Shown in pieces: positions 32,173 through 41,696 of a stretch of DNA of 64,000 bases. The translations under genes were made by a program, and so were the position numbers. Each line of letters opens with the position of its first letter. The first letter of the stretch is position 1. The notes beneath the pieces were generated by a model. It saw nothing but the letters and a program-made list of their open reading frames with translations, searched no databases and was not told where the DNA came from. The stretch comes from Parachitinimonas caeni (GTDB lineage: Bacteria > Pseudomonadota > Gammaproteobacteria > Burkholderiales > Chitinimonadaceae), in contig NZ_JARRAF010000005.1 of NCBI RefSeq assembly GCF_030129945.1, forward strand, positions 186,001-250,000, in the 5' to 3' direction.

Positions 32173-33351
32173 TCAACAATTCCACCCCGCGACCACGCCT
32201 GATGACCAGGCCCATTGAAAGTTGTAGCCACCCAGCCAGCCTGTGACATCGGTTACTTCGCCGATGAAGTACAGACCAGGCTGGCGATTTGCCATCATGG
32301 TTTTCGACGACAAGGCGCGTGTATCAACCCCGCCTCGCGTCACTTCCGCCTTTTTGTAGCCCACCGATCCATTCGGTTTGACTCGCCAGTCATGCAGCCG
32401 GGCGGCAATTTCTGCACGTTCCTTGGGGGTGTATTGCTTCAGGGGCTTATTGGCAAAGTTTGCCTCGCAAAATGCGGTGGCAAAGCGTTTTGGCAGCCAG
32501 CTGCTCAGTACATTGCCGAGCAGTTGTTCGCTACGTGCGGCTTCCTCCAGCAGCTGGCCTGCGTCGTGATCGGGCAGCAAGTCGAACTGTAGCGTGTCAC
32601 CTGGGTTCCAGTAAGACGAAATCTGCAAGATGGCAGGCCCTGATACGCCCTTGTGGGTCAGCAGCACGTTTTCACGGAAGGCGGGGGCTTTTCCCTCGGC
32701 CAATTGCACGCTCACATCCAGAGATATCCCCGACAAATCAGCAAACAGATCTTTTGGGTCGAAGCTTAGCGGCACCAAGGCCGGGGCCGTCGGCACAATG
32801 GCCAGGTCGAACTGGCGAGCGATGTCGTAGCCCAGTCCGGTTGCGCCAATAGGAGGGATGGACAACCCGCCGCAGGCTACCACCAGCGAAGCACAACGCC
32901 AGTGCTCACGACTGGTCCGGACTTGATAAGCCGTGCCATCGTGGCTGATTGCTCCGATGGAGGTGCCCATGCGCCATTGCACGCCTGCCTGGTCGCACTC
33001 GGTTTTCAGCATGTCGATGATGTTCTGGGCGCTGTCATCGCAAAACAGCTGGCCGAGTTTTTTCTCGTGGTAACCAATGCCATAACGTTCAACCAGGCCA
33101 ATGAAATCTCGCTGGCTGTATTGCGCCAGGGCGGACCGGCTGAAGTGGGGATTTTGCGACAGATAGCACTCGGGACGGGCGTTGATGTTGGTGAAATTAC
33201 AACGACCGCCACCGGAAATGCGGATTTTTTCCGCCAATACGGTGGCATGGTCGATGAGTACGACACCCCGGCCACGCTGCGCGGCTGTTGCGGCGCACAT
33301 CATGCCTGCCGCGCCGGCGCCAATGATTACTACGTCGATTTCTGTGGTCAT
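32173..33351 (-). CDS. HI0933/BaiN-like flavoprotein
   Basis: 392 residues. FAD-binding VVIIGAGAAGMMCAATAAQRG and the family signature KIRISGGGRCNFTN at residues 42-55; C-terminal GLYFIGEVTDVTGWLGGYNFQWAWSSG. HI0933-like NAD(P)/FAD oxidoreductases include bile-acid reductase BaiN, but most members have no known substrate. Single gene, convergent with the 124-aa gene. Confidence 0.88.
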   Translation of the reverse strand: MTTEIDVVIIGAGAAGMMCAATAAQRGRGVVLIDHATVLAEKIRISGGGRCNFTNINARPECYLSQNPHFSRSALAQYSQRDFIGLVERYGIGYHEKKLGQLFCDDSAQNIIDMLKTECDQAGVQWRMGTSIGAISHDGTAYQVRTSREHWRCASLVVACGGLSIPPIGATGLGYDIARQFDLAIVPTAPALVPLSFDPKDLFADLSGISLDVSVQLAEGKAPAFRENVLLTHKGVSGPAILQISSYWNPGDTLQFDLLPDHDAGQLLEEAARSEQLLGNVLSSWLPKRFATAFCEANFANKPLKQYTPKERAEIAARLHDWRVKPNGSVGYKKAEVTRGGVDTRALSSKTMMANRQPGLYFIGEVTDVTGWLGGYNFQWAWSSGVVAGWNC

Positions 33352-33733
33352 AAATTGCTTAGTGCTTAGAGTCTGGCGCCTAGTATGAATACTCGAAACT
33401 GGTTATAGTGACGGCGCGATAAACCGCGCCACAGCGCGATCCGCTGCTGTTGGCGGCGTACCACGAGCTGGTCTGAAACGGGCTTGCATCACTCGGTACG
33501 TAACAGGTTCTGCCGGGTGATTCGAGTTTTTACACAAGAATCCAAGCGCGGTTGACACTTCCTCCGGTGAAACGCGACCGCGTGAAAGTGTCAGCAAAGC
33601 CTGGGCAGAACTGGGCTTCCATCCTCAAATAAAGATTGGTTTGGAACCGGGTCGCTGCAGGCGGTCATGCCGGCTATCCGGTGTGGTTCTCTTCTCTATA
33701 AAGACGCTAATTGTAAATCGGAGCGGACATCCA
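33352..33733. other. Leader region of the autotransporter gene
   Basis: 382 bases. Contains an inverted repeat TGACACTT (33553-33560) / AAGTGTCA (33586-33593) enclosing TCCGGTGAAACGCG, a 14-base match to the reverse complement of the left arm of the structured repeat at 38009-38388. It may be a worn copy of that repeat. No gene seen. Confidence 0.4.
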
Positions 33734-35827
33734 ATGATTCGTCACACCAAGAAACTTCTGGGCCTTGCCGTCGTAGCTGCGCTGTCACAGAGCGCATTTG
33801 CCGTGCAGTATTCCAATACCGTGTTCTTTGGCGATAGCCTGACTGATACGGGAGCCTTTGGTGGCCTTGGCCCGCTGCCGGCAGGCGCACGCTGGACCGT
33901 CAACGATGCCGATATTTACGCTTCGCTGATTGCCAAGAAGTACGGCGTAACACTGACCCCGACCAACAAGGATAACCCCAAGCTCGGCGCGGGCAATAAC
34001 TATGCCCAGGGTGGCGCACGTGCCGTGGAAGTCACCAATTCCCAGCCATTCGGCAATATCCGCGATCTGCCGACGCAAGTGACAGATCATCTGACTGCCA
34101 AGGCTGGTGTGTTAGACCCGAACGCGCTTTATACCGTTTTCATTGGAGGCAATGATATTCCCGCTGCGCTGACAGAGTCGGCAACCAAGGGTTCGGCAGT
34201 GGGTCAGGCCATGATCACCGAAGCGGCTGCCAGCACCGTCAAGCAGGTTGGCATCCTCAAGGCCAAGGGAGCCAAATATGTTGCCGTGGTCAACCTGCCC
34301 GATCTGTCGCAGACCCCTTCGGTTCTGCTCTCGACCATTGGTGCGATCAGCCAGCAGCTGGCGGCCAAGAATCCGGCCTTTGCTGCCAGTGCTGCAACGG
34401 TCAACGCCAAGGCTGTTGATACCGCGCGTAGCTTGCTGAACGCTGGCAAAACTGCCGACGAAGCATTGGCAGGTGCTCAGGCTGTCTTCGTTGGTGCGTT
34501 GATGCAAGGTGGCGTTCCGAAAGATACGGCTGCAGCACTCCTGCCGGTTAGCACCTTTACCAGCACTTACGCCACGATCAAGGGCGGTACTGCCCAACTG
34601 ACGAGCCTCTATAACACGGTGCTGAATGCCGGGCTGACTCAGGTTGGCGACGTTATCCAGATTAACTCCACGGCTTTGCTGAACGAAGTCATTGCCAATC
34701 CGAAGGCGTTTGGCATCGACAACACCAGCGGCATGGCCTGTGGCCTGTCTAGCGGCTTCAGCTCGCTGGTCTGCAACGATACCCAGCCTGATTTCGACAA
34801 GTCGAAGACCTATCTGTTTGCGGATGATCGCCATCCGACACCGGCTACTCACGCCGTATTGGCGCAATACATGGCCTCGGTTCTGGATGCCCCGATGTTT
34901 GCATCCCAGCTCCCGAGCATTCAGGCGATTACCCCTGCCATGCAGCGCCAGGCTCTGGATGCGCGTCTGGACGAGCCACACAAAGCTGGTGAAATTGGCG
35001 TCTTTGCCAACTATGGCTACACCTCGAACGATCAAAAAGAAACAGTTGACTCCTACAAGAGCGATGGTCGCAACCGTGGCGTGACTGTGGGTGTGGATTA
35101 TCAGCTCAATGACAAGATCACCACCGGTCTGGCCATGACCTATATCTACGGCACGACCGATTTCTCCATGGGGCGTGGTCGTTTCGAAGCGCGTGATTAT
35201 CTGCTGACCTTCTTCGGTGGCTTCCGTATGGGCGATCTGTCGATTAACGGCGATATGGGCTTTGGTTCGACCCGTTATAACCAGATCGAACGCAATGTGG
35301 TGCTGGGTAACCTGAATCGCATCGAAATGGGCGATACCTCGGGTAGTCAGATCACGATGCGGGTAAACGGTGGCTACGATCTGCACTTTGGCAACATCAC
35401 CACTGGCCCGACACTCGGTTTCGCCTGGCGCAAGTCCAAGGTCGGTGCGTATGCCGAACGCAACAACGCGGCAGGTGTACCGAACAGCACCACCATGAAG
35501 TTCGACGAGCAGGAAATCGACGCTATGCTGTGGTCTGCCGGCTGGAAGGTTGCTGCCGATTTCGAGCAGGTGAAGCCGTTTGCTTCGGTGATGTTCTACC
35601 ACGACAGCAAGGATAGCGACCGCAAGCTGCGCGCCGGTCTGGTCAGCCAGTCCTCCTACTTCGAAACCCCGGTGTACACCCCGGACAACAGCTACGCCAC
35701 GCTGAGCCTGGGCACCAACTTCGCCTTGGGCAAGTCATGGGGTGGGTATGTGCAGTACACCCATACCACAGGCTTGTCGGACGAGCGTCGCCGCAACTAC
35801 TCCATTGGTCTGCGCGGAACGTTCTGA
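33734..35827 (+). CDS. GDSL-family esterase autotransporter (EstA-like)
   Basis: 697 residues from the ATG at 33734 (GGAGCGG upstream). Signal peptide ends AFA-VQ. GDSL motif FFGDSLTDTG gives nucleophile Ser35; block III GGNDIPAAL and the Asp/His pair in DDRHP (D364, H367) complete the SGNH set. From about residue 430 a beta-barrel with alternating aromatic strands ends in the classic C-terminal Phe (YSIGLRGTF). This is the Pseudomonas EstA type: a lipase or esterase anchored at the cell surface by a type Va barrel. Needs BAM, whose BamE is encoded upstream. Confidence 0.93.
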   Translation: MIRHTKKLLGLAVVAALSQSAFAVQYSNTVFFGDSLTDTGAFGGLGPLPAGARWTVNDADIYASLIAKKYGVTLTPTNKDNPKLGAGNNYAQGGARAVEVTNSQPFGNIRDLPTQVTDHLTAKAGVLDPNALYTVFIGGNDIPAALTESATKGSAVGQAMITEAAASTVKQVGILKAKGAKYVAVVNLPDLSQTPSVLLSTIGAISQQLAAKNPAFAASAATVNAKAVDTARSLLNAGKTADEALAGAQAVFVGALMQGGVPKDTAAALLPVSTFTSTYATIKGGTAQLTSLYNTVLNAGLTQVGDVIQINSTALLNEVIANPKAFGIDNTSGMACGLSSGFSSLVCNDTQPDFDKSKTYLFADDRHPTPATHAVLAQYMASVLDAPMFASQLPSIQAITPAMQRQALDARLDEPHKAGEIGVFANYGYTSNDQKETVDSYKSDGRNRGVTVGVDYQLNDKITTGLAMTYIYGTTDFSMGRGRFEARDYLLTFFGGFRMGDLSINGDMGFGSTRYNQIERNVVLGNLNRIEMGDTSGSQITMRVNGGYDLHFGNITTGPTLGFAWRKSKVGAYAERNNAAGVPNSTTMKFDEQEIDAMLWSAGWKVAADFEQVKPFASVMFYHDSKDSDRKLRAGLVSQSSYFETPVYTPDNSYATLSLGTNFALGKSWGGYVQYTHTTGLSDERRRNYSIGLRGTF

Positions 35828-35883
35828 TCCAGCGGCGCCGGCCGGCTTGCGCTGGCCTGGTGCTTCTGCAGGCACATCAAAAA

Positions 35884-35917
35884 CAAAAGCCGCTGTAATA
35901 GCGGCTTTTGTTTTTTT
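35884..35917. terminator. Bidirectional terminator between the autotransporter gene and prlC
   Basis: Perfect 11 bp stem CAAAAGCCGCT / AGCGGCTTTTG with a 5-base loop; seven T follow on the plus strand and the A-rich left flank serves the minus strand. Both flanking genes converge here. Confidence 0.88.
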
Positions 35918-35930
35918 GATGCGTGCGTTG

Positions 35931-37985
35931 TCAGATCATGCCGTTGTGACGCAGCAGGGCGTCGATGGATGGCTCGCGGCCACGGAAGGCACGGAAGCTA
36001 TCCAGCGCTGGCCGACTGCCACCAACAGCCAGCACTTCTTTCCGGAAGCGTTCACCGACAGCAGGGTCCAGCGTATTCGCTGCCGACTGCTTTGAGGCCT
36101 CTTCTTCAAACAGGCCATAGGCATCCGCAGACAGCACCTCGGCCCACTTGTAGCTGAAGTAGCCCGCACTGTAGCCACCCGCAAAGATGTGGCCAAAGCT
36201 ATTCGGGAAACGGTTATAGGCAGGTGGTTGAATAACGGCGACTTCGCGGCGCACTTCATCCAGTAGCCCCATCAGCTCGGCGTAAGTAGCGGGGGTCTGG
36301 CGGCTATGCAGTAGCATGTCGAACATCGAAAACTCGATCTGCCGAACCGTAAACATGCCGCACAGATAGTTCTTGGCGGCCAGCATCCGGTCGAACAAGG
36401 CACGCGGCAGTGTTTCGCCAGTCTCAACGTGCTGGCTCATATGGCTGACGACATCCCATTCCCAGCAGAAATTTTCCATGAACTGGCTGGGTAGCTCGAC
36501 GGCATCCCACTCCACGCCGTTGATGCCGGCCACAGACAGTTCATCGACCTCCGTCAGCAACTGGTGCAGGCCGTGACCGAATTCATGGAACAGCGTGGTG
36601 ATTTCGCTGTGAGTGAACAGGGCCGGTTTGCCATCGACCGGGCCGGAGAAATTGCAGGTCAGGTAGACGACCGGGGTCTGAACCTTGTCACCGATACGGC
36701 GGCGGTTGCGGCAATCATCCATCCAGGCGCCACCGCGCTTGCCTTGGCGCGCATAGAGGTCGAGATAGAACTGCCCGACCAGCTTGCCCGAACGGTCGGT
36801 CAGCTTGTAGAAGCCCACATCGGAATGCCAGACCGGAGCGGTATCGGGCGAAACCTTGAGCGAATACAGCGATTCGATTACGCCAAACAGCCCGGCCAGT
36901 ACTTTCGGCTCGGTAAAGTACTGGCGCACCTCCTGTTCGGAGAAGCTGTAACGGGCCTGTTGCAGCTTGTCCGAGACAAAGGCCACATCCCAAGGCTCCA
37001 GCTTGTCCAGACCCAGCTCAGTCTTGGCGAATGCTTCCAGCGCGGCACGGTCCTGCAGGGCAAAAGGCTTGGCGCGGCTGGCCAGATCGCGCAGGAATTG
37101 CACCACCTGGGCGGGTGATTCGGCCATTTTGGTGGCCAGCGAGTAGTCGGCAAACGTTTCAAAGCCAACCAGCGGTGCCATTTCTGCTTTCAATTGCAGA
37201 ATGCGCTCAATGACGGGTGTGTTGTTGAGGGCTTCTGGGCCGAACTCGGCGGCGCGGGTGGAGTAGGCGCGGTAAATTTCTTCACGCAATGCCCGGTTTT
37301 CGGCGTATTGCTGCACAGCCAGATAGCTGGGCATATGCAGGGTGAGCTTGTAGCCGGGTTTGCTATCCCGCTCGGCGGCATCGCGTGCGGCGGTCAGCTT
37401 GTCAGCCGGCAGCCCGGCCAGCTCGGCAACGTCCTCAATGAAACGACCATAGCTATCTGTCGCATCGAGTAGGTTCTGCTCGAATTTGGCGGAAAGGCTG
37501 GATAGTTCTTCTTGAATTTCTGCGAACCGCTGCTTCTGGGCATCGGGCAATTCTGCGCCGGAGAGACGGAAGTCGCGCAGCTCGTTCTCGATGACTTTCT
37601 TGCGAGCCGGGCTCATGCTGGCAAACTCGGGGCTGGCGGCAAGTTGCTTGTAGCGTTCAAACAAGGCGAGATTCTGACCGAGCTCGGTGTGAAACTGGGT
37701 GATCTTCGGCAGATTGGTGTTATAAGCCTCACGCAACTCCGGGGTGTTCACCGTTGCGTTCAAATGGTTGACGGCGCCCCAGGCGCGGCCGAGCTGGTCG
37801 AGCACGGTATCTTGCGGTTCAACAAAATTGGCCCAAGTTGGGTTGCTGAGCTTTTCCACCTCCGCAATGGTGGCCCGGGCTTGTGCCAGCAATTGTTCGA
37901 TGGCGGGGGTGACGTGCTCCGGCAGAATTTCGCCAAAGCGATTGAGATCGGAAAAGTCGAGTAATGGGTTGGTCTGACTGGGCAT
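35931..37985 (-). CDS. prlC: Oligopeptidase A (M3 family)
   Basis: 684 residues, full length for OpdA/PrlC. Zinc motif TLFHEFGHGLHQLL (H467, E468, H471) with the third ligand in the helix GINGVEWDAVELPSQFMENFCWE. Cytoplasmic oligopeptidase that degrades released signal peptides and other short peptides. Its 5' end faces the structured repeat. Confidence 0.94.
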   Translation of the reverse strand: MPSQTNPLLDFSDLNRFGEILPEHVTPAIEQLLAQARATIAEVEKLSNPTWANFVEPQDTVLDQLGRAWGAVNHLNATVNTPELREAYNTNLPKITQFHTELGQNLALFERYKQLAASPEFASMSPARKKVIENELRDFRLSGAELPDAQKQRFAEIQEELSSLSAKFEQNLLDATDSYGRFIEDVAELAGLPADKLTAARDAAERDSKPGYKLTLHMPSYLAVQQYAENRALREEIYRAYSTRAAEFGPEALNNTPVIERILQLKAEMAPLVGFETFADYSLATKMAESPAQVVQFLRDLASRAKPFALQDRAALEAFAKTELGLDKLEPWDVAFVSDKLQQARYSFSEQEVRQYFTEPKVLAGLFGVIESLYSLKVSPDTAPVWHSDVGFYKLTDRSGKLVGQFYLDLYARQGKRGGAWMDDCRNRRRIGDKVQTPVVYLTCNFSGPVDGKPALFTHSEITTLFHEFGHGLHQLLTEVDELSVAGINGVEWDAVELPSQFMENFCWEWDVVSHMSQHVETGETLPRALFDRMLAAKNYLCGMFTVRQIEFSMFDMLLHSRQTPATYAELMGLLDEVRREVAVIQPPAYNRFPNSFGHIFAGGYSAGYFSYKWAEVLSADAYGLFEEEASKQSAANTLDPAVGERFRKEVLAVGGSRPALDSFRAFRGREPSIDALLRHNGMI

Positions 37986-38008
37986 CTGGGTATCCTAGGT
38001 TAAACTTT

Positions 38009-38388
38009 GGGTTCTGTTGATGTTAGGTTTGCAGCCGCGTTTCACCGGAAAACGGCCTGGAACAAGGCGCAGAACGCTCCGCATAGCATTCTATGCAAGC
38101 GTTCTGCAACACCGGGCCAGGCCATTTTCCGGCGAAACCCTCCGTCCCCGCCAGGAGGATGCCGTGGCTGTAAGCCGCTACGCGGCAACAGCCACGCAAG
38201 GCCGGAGTCGATTTTTGGGGCAGGGCGTTGTTAGGGTTCGCTTGTTTAGCCCGCTAAACCACGCTTACCCTGCCGTGCGTGGTGGTTGGGGCTTTAGCCC
38301 CTTACCGGCCACGGCCTACCCCTTGCGGGTATAGCCCTGCCCCAAAACTCGATCCGGCGCGACGGCAAACCTAACGTCGACAGAATCG
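38009..38388 (+). repeat. Structured MITE-like intergenic repeat, copy A
   Basis: About 380 bases with terminal inverted repeats (GGTTCTGTTGATGTTAGG at 38009 and the reverse of GATTCTGTCGACGTTAGG ending at 38388, extending some 23 bases). Left half: nested hairpin, outer arms 38038-38060 and 38117-38139 (about 20 of 22 paired), inner arms 38069-38086 and 38091-38107. Right half: second hairpin with arms GGGGCAGGGC and GCCCTGCCCC and a central TTTAGC-CC-GCTAAA palindrome at 38245-38258. No coding capacity. Copy B has the same plan in reverse orientation. Confidence 0.8.
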
Positions 38389-38491
38389 AGGGTCTTCGCG
38401 GCTTTATATGCTGCCGCCTTTGGGGTTTCCAAGCCTCTAACCACCAATTTGCGGGCTGGAAGATGCCTGGTGGGAAAGTGTCTGCTCCGAA

Positions 38492-38505
38492 ACGTCAACA
38501 GAGCC
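38492..38505 (+). repeat. Extra right-end motif of the structured repeat
   Basis: ACGTCAACAGAGCC, identical to the right terminus of copy B, lies 104 bases beyond copy A and 60 bases before the gamma-carbonic anhydrase gene. Two copies of ACAGATTCTAAAC (38522-38534, 38537-38549) follow. Confidence 0.6.
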
Positions 38506-38565
38506 TATATGGCAATCACAAACAGATTCTAAACAGACAGATTCTAAACGATACGGGATTACCCT

Positions 38566-39096
38566 ATGGCAATCAGTTTATTTGCGGGCACACAGCCCAA
38601 AGTGGATGACAGCGCTTATGTGCATGAGTCGGCGCAGGTGATCGGTGATGTGGTGATCGGCGCCAACAGCTCGATCTGGCCGATGGCCGTGGTACGGGGG
38701 GATGTCAATTACATCCGCATCGGTGCAGACAGCAATGTGCAGGATCTCTGCATGCTTCATGTCTCGCATCGGCGCGAGTCCGATCCCGAGGGGGCGCCGC
38801 TGATTATTGGCGATCGTGTGACCATTGGCCATTCCGTGGTGTTACACGGTTGCACGATCGGGGATGAATGCCTGATCGGCATTGGCACCATTGTCCTGGA
38901 CCGCGCCATCATTGAACCGCAAGTCATGGTCGGGGCGGGTAGTCTGGTGCCCCCGGGCAAGGTGTTGAAGTCGGGTTATTTGTATCTGGGGCGGCCGGTC
39001 AAGGAAGTTCGCAAGCTGACCGATGAAGAGCTGGCGCATTTCAGCTATTCGGCCCAGCACTATATCCGCCTGATGAACCAGTACAAAGGCGGTTGA
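38566..39096 (+). CDS. Gamma-class carbonic anhydrase-like protein
   Basis: 176 residues, left-handed beta-helix of hexapeptide repeats (VIGDVVIGANSSIWPMAVVRGD, YIRIGADSNVQDLCMLH). Zinc-type His in MLHVSHR, IGHSVVLHGC. YrdA/Cam-like family; many members lack measurable carbonic anhydrase activity. Followed within 2 bases by the LD-carboxypeptidase gene. Confidence 0.88.
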   Translation: MAISLFAGTQPKVDDSAYVHESAQVIGDVVIGANSSIWPMAVVRGDVNYIRIGADSNVQDLCMLHVSHRRESDPEGAPLIIGDRVTIGHSVVLHGCTIGDECLIGIGTIVLDRAIIEPQVMVGAGSLVPPGKVLKSGYLYLGRPVKEVRKLTDEELAHFSYSAQHYIRLMNQYKGG

Positions 39097-39098
39097 AG

Positions 39099-40139
39099 AT
39101 GCCAACGCTTCCCCTGATCAAACCCCGGCGACTGGCCCCCGGTGCTTGCATCGGTGTTACGGCGCCGTCTGCACCCACGCATGTCAGCTGCCATGAGCGC
39201 TATCAGAAGGGCCTGGCTAATCTGCGACGGCTGGGTTTCAAGGTCGTCGAAGGCGATCTGGTTGCTTCCGGCCAGCAGCAGGGGTATCGCACGGGGACGC
39301 CCCGCCAGCGCGCCGAGGAATTGATGGCCCTGTTTCTGCGGCCGGAGGTTGACGCCATCATGACCACGATTGGTGGCGCCAATTCATCCAGCTTGCTGCC
39401 CTACCTCGACTTTGCGGCGATTCGCGCCAATCCGAAGTGGTTTATTGGTTACAGCGATGTCACGGCCTTGCACATGGCGCTGTATACCCAGGCAGGGCTT
39501 TCCAGCCTGTATGGCCCGGCGGTGATTCCGACCTTTGGCGAATGGCCGGATGGGTTTGAGTACAGCAATCAGTCTTTTCTTGATGCCGTGCAGCGCCATG
39601 TTGCCGGACCTCGCCGCTTGTTTGAGCCTGAATGCTGGAGCCGTGAGGCACCGCGCTGGACTGTGCCTGAAGCGCGCGATCCAGCCCAGCGCATCTGGCG
39701 CAGCCAACCCGGCTGGCGCACTCTGCGGCCCGGAATTGTCGAAGCCGAGGCGGTTCCGCTGAATCTCAACACGGCCTGTGCCCTGGCTGGCACCGCATAC
39801 TTTCCGAACCTGACTGGCAAGATTGTGCTGCTTGAAGAGATGGCGGGCCCGTATTCGCGGCTGGAGCGTAATTTGCGCCAGCTGGAGCTGATGGGGGTTT
39901 TTGATAATGCTGCAGCGGTGATTTTCAGCAAGATCGAGTTTCCCGATAGCGAACAGGCGCCGTTTGACAGCAATGATCTGTTGCTGGAAATCATCGGCTC
40001 GCGCCCGATACCGGTAGTCACCGATTTCGATTGCGGCCATACCCACCCCATGCTGGCTCTCGCCTTGGGCTGTCGTCTGCGCGTCGAGGCGACAGAGCTG
40101 GTGGAGTTGATGCTGCTGGAGCCGATGCTGGCAAGCTGA
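39099..40139 (+). CDS. ldcA: LD-carboxypeptidase (S66 family)
   Basis: 346 residues from the ATG at 39099. S66 features: GVTAPSAP, AIMTTIGGANSSSLLPYLD, nucleophile in IGYSDVTALHMALY, and the C-terminal catalytic Glu/His region (LLEEMAGPYSRLERNLRQL, FDCGHTHPMLALALG). Cleaves the L,D bond of murein tetrapeptides during recycling; the MccF branch instead detoxifies microcin C. Confidence 0.9.
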   Translation: MPTLPLIKPRRLAPGACIGVTAPSAPTHVSCHERYQKGLANLRRLGFKVVEGDLVASGQQQGYRTGTPRQRAEELMALFLRPEVDAIMTTIGGANSSSLLPYLDFAAIRANPKWFIGYSDVTALHMALYTQAGLSSLYGPAVIPTFGEWPDGFEYSNQSFLDAVQRHVAGPRRLFEPECWSREAPRWTVPEARDPAQRIWRSQPGWRTLRPGIVEAEAVPLNLNTACALAGTAYFPNLTGKIVLLEEMAGPYSRLERNLRQLELMGVFDNAAAVIFSKIEFPDSEQAPFDSNDLLLEIIGSRPIPVVTDFDCGHTHPMLALALGCRLRVEATELVELMLLEPMLAS

Positions 40140-40173
40140 GCCCACGCACCGAATGCGGCGGTCAAAATCGAAA

Positions 40174-40211
40174 CGGGCACCTGTTGCAGGCAGGTGCCCG
40201 TTTCCTTTTCC
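40174..40211 (+). terminator. Rho-independent terminator after ldcA
   Basis: Perfect 10 bp stem CGGGCACCTG / CAGGTGCCCG, 7-base loop, then TTTCCTTTTCC; lies between convergent genes. Confidence 0.8.
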
Positions 40212-40226
40212 GCCGGATGGGGCGGT

Positions 40227-41315
40227 TCAATCCTTCTCAAGCTCGGTGCTGCCGTCATCCTTGCCGGCAGGCAGTAGCGTGCGGCTACCGTGCTGATCGC
40301 CCACAGACAACTGATGGTTTTCCCAACGCAGCAACTGCGCGGATTCGCCATTCTTGATACCGCAGTCAATCCCGATCACCTTGCCTTGGTAAAGCGACTT
40401 GATCTGCTTCAACGTAGTATGTCCCACCACAATCCGCTGGGCGCCATAGCGACGGAGCACGGCTTCGACATCACTCATGGCGGCGCGGGGTGAATCAATG
40501 TAGCCACGATGCCAGATCGGGCTTTCCGTGCCTGAGTACAGGCGCTTCACGTCCGGGGTGTCGCGGCGTTGTGGGGTAGGCCAGTCCAGAGTTTCGCGAT
40601 AGCGGCGGTTGATGCTGCTCAGATTGGTATCTTGTGCGCTGACCCAGCGGGCTAGCCCACCATGTACAAACAAGGTGTCGCCCAGCTTCAGCACCGTCGC
40701 TTTGCGTCGTAGCCAGCGCCCCATCTCGCTATCCGGGCCGTAGAGCTGGTCGTAGCGACGGCCGAGCCAGCTGCTGGCACGTTGATAGGTGGGGTTGATG
40801 TAGCGCAGATCGCCTTGCATGACCATGTATTCATGGTTGCCGAGCAGAAAGTGGACTGCGCCGCCCGCCTGTCTGGCCTGTTGCTCCAGGCGGTATACCA
40901 GCCACAGCAGCTCGTTGACTTTGTCACCCCGGTCAAAAATATCGCCAGGGATGACCAACACCCCCCGCCCATAGGCCCAATTGAGCTGGCTGTCGATGAT
41001 GCCTTGAGCTTTGAGCAGTTGTACGGTCAGGTCGTACTGGCCATGCATGTCCGAAATGGCGGCCCAGCGCTCGGGCTGGGCCGCCTCATCCACGCCTTCC
41101 GGCAGATCGGCATACAGTGTTGTGGGCTTGATGTCGCCACATGGCACCTTCATCTGACGATCGGTTGCAATCCGCTCGATGATGCGGTCGCCCGCGCATA
41201 GCCAATGTGCGGTGGCCCCTTCGTTGTTGTGGAAAACATAGGGGCCATCGTTGACCGGATTGGCCAGAGCATTGCCAGCCAGCAGGCTTATGCACAAAAA
41301 ATGTAATCGTTTCAT
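40227..41315 (-). CDS. Periplasmic calcineurin-like phosphoesterase
   Basis: 362 residues with signal peptide MKRLHFLCISLLAGNALA. PPP-type motifs: AISDMHGQYD, VIPGDIFDRGDKV, FLLGNHEYMVM, LFVHGGLARW, VVGHTT. This is the Shewanella-like/bacterial Ser/Thr phosphatase branch; substrate unknown. Start codon lies 15 bases from the end of repeat copy B. Confidence 0.86.
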   Translation of the reverse strand: MKRLHFLCISLLAGNALANPVNDGPYVFHNNEGATAHWLCAGDRIIERIATDRQMKVPCGDIKPTTLYADLPEGVDEAAQPERWAAISDMHGQYDLTVQLLKAQGIIDSQLNWAYGRGVLVIPGDIFDRGDKVNELLWLVYRLEQQARQAGGAVHFLLGNHEYMVMQGDLRYINPTYQRASSWLGRRYDQLYGPDSEMGRWLRRKATVLKLGDTLFVHGGLARWVSAQDTNLSSINRRYRETLDWPTPQRRDTPDVKRLYSGTESPIWHRGYIDSPRAAMSDVEAVLRRYGAQRIVVGHTTLKQIKSLYQGKVIGIDCGIKNGESAQLLRWENHQLSVGDQHGSRTLLPAGKDDGSTELEKD

Positions 41316-41330
41316 CGTTATCGTTGGTCA

Positions 41331-41596
41331 GGCTCTGTTGACGTTTTGTTTCCGGTCGCGCCGGGCCGAGTTTTGGGGCATGGCGAGGCAGGGTGAGTGC
41401 AGTTTAGCGAGCTAAATAAACGACCCCTAACGACGCCATGCTCCAAAAATCGACCCGGCCCGGAGGGTTTCGCCGGATTTGGGCCTGCTGCCGCGTTAAA
41501 AATCGCTTGCTTAGCCCACTAAGCGGCGCGCCCTGCGCCTCGTTCCAGGCCGTCTTCCGGCGAAACGCGATCTGCAAACCTTACGTCAACAGAACC
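41331..41596 (-). repeat. Structured MITE-like intergenic repeat, copy B
   Basis: 266 bases. Termini GGCTCTGTTGACGT (41331) and ACGTCAACAGAACC (to 41596) are inverted repeats. Read on the minus strand it follows copy A segment by segment: TTTCGCCGGAAGACGGCCTGG arm, CTTAG-CCCA-CTAAG palindrome, closing arm, then CGATTTTTGGAGCATGGCG, TTTAGC-TC-GCTAAA (41404-41417) and GCCATGCCCCAAAACTCGG. Right end abuts the phosphoesterase gene. Confidence 0.82.
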
Positions 41597-41696
41597 TAGA
41601 ATTGAAATGGGCACATATGAATCGAATGGCTTATCCAAAACAGGCTCCGCATCGGTTTGATGCTGCTTGGGGATGCTGCGATTGTAACGGGCTAAG

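Noticed and set aside
34112-35602. 496-codon open frame antisense to the GDSL autotransporter gene
   Set aside because: The plus strand encodes an evident signal peptide, catalytic residues and barrel; the antisense frame has no motifs and reflects codon bias in GC-rich DNA.
41331-41596. Repeat copy B considered as an insertion sequence
   Set aside because: It has inverted termini but no open frame long enough for a transposase; treated as a non-autonomous element.
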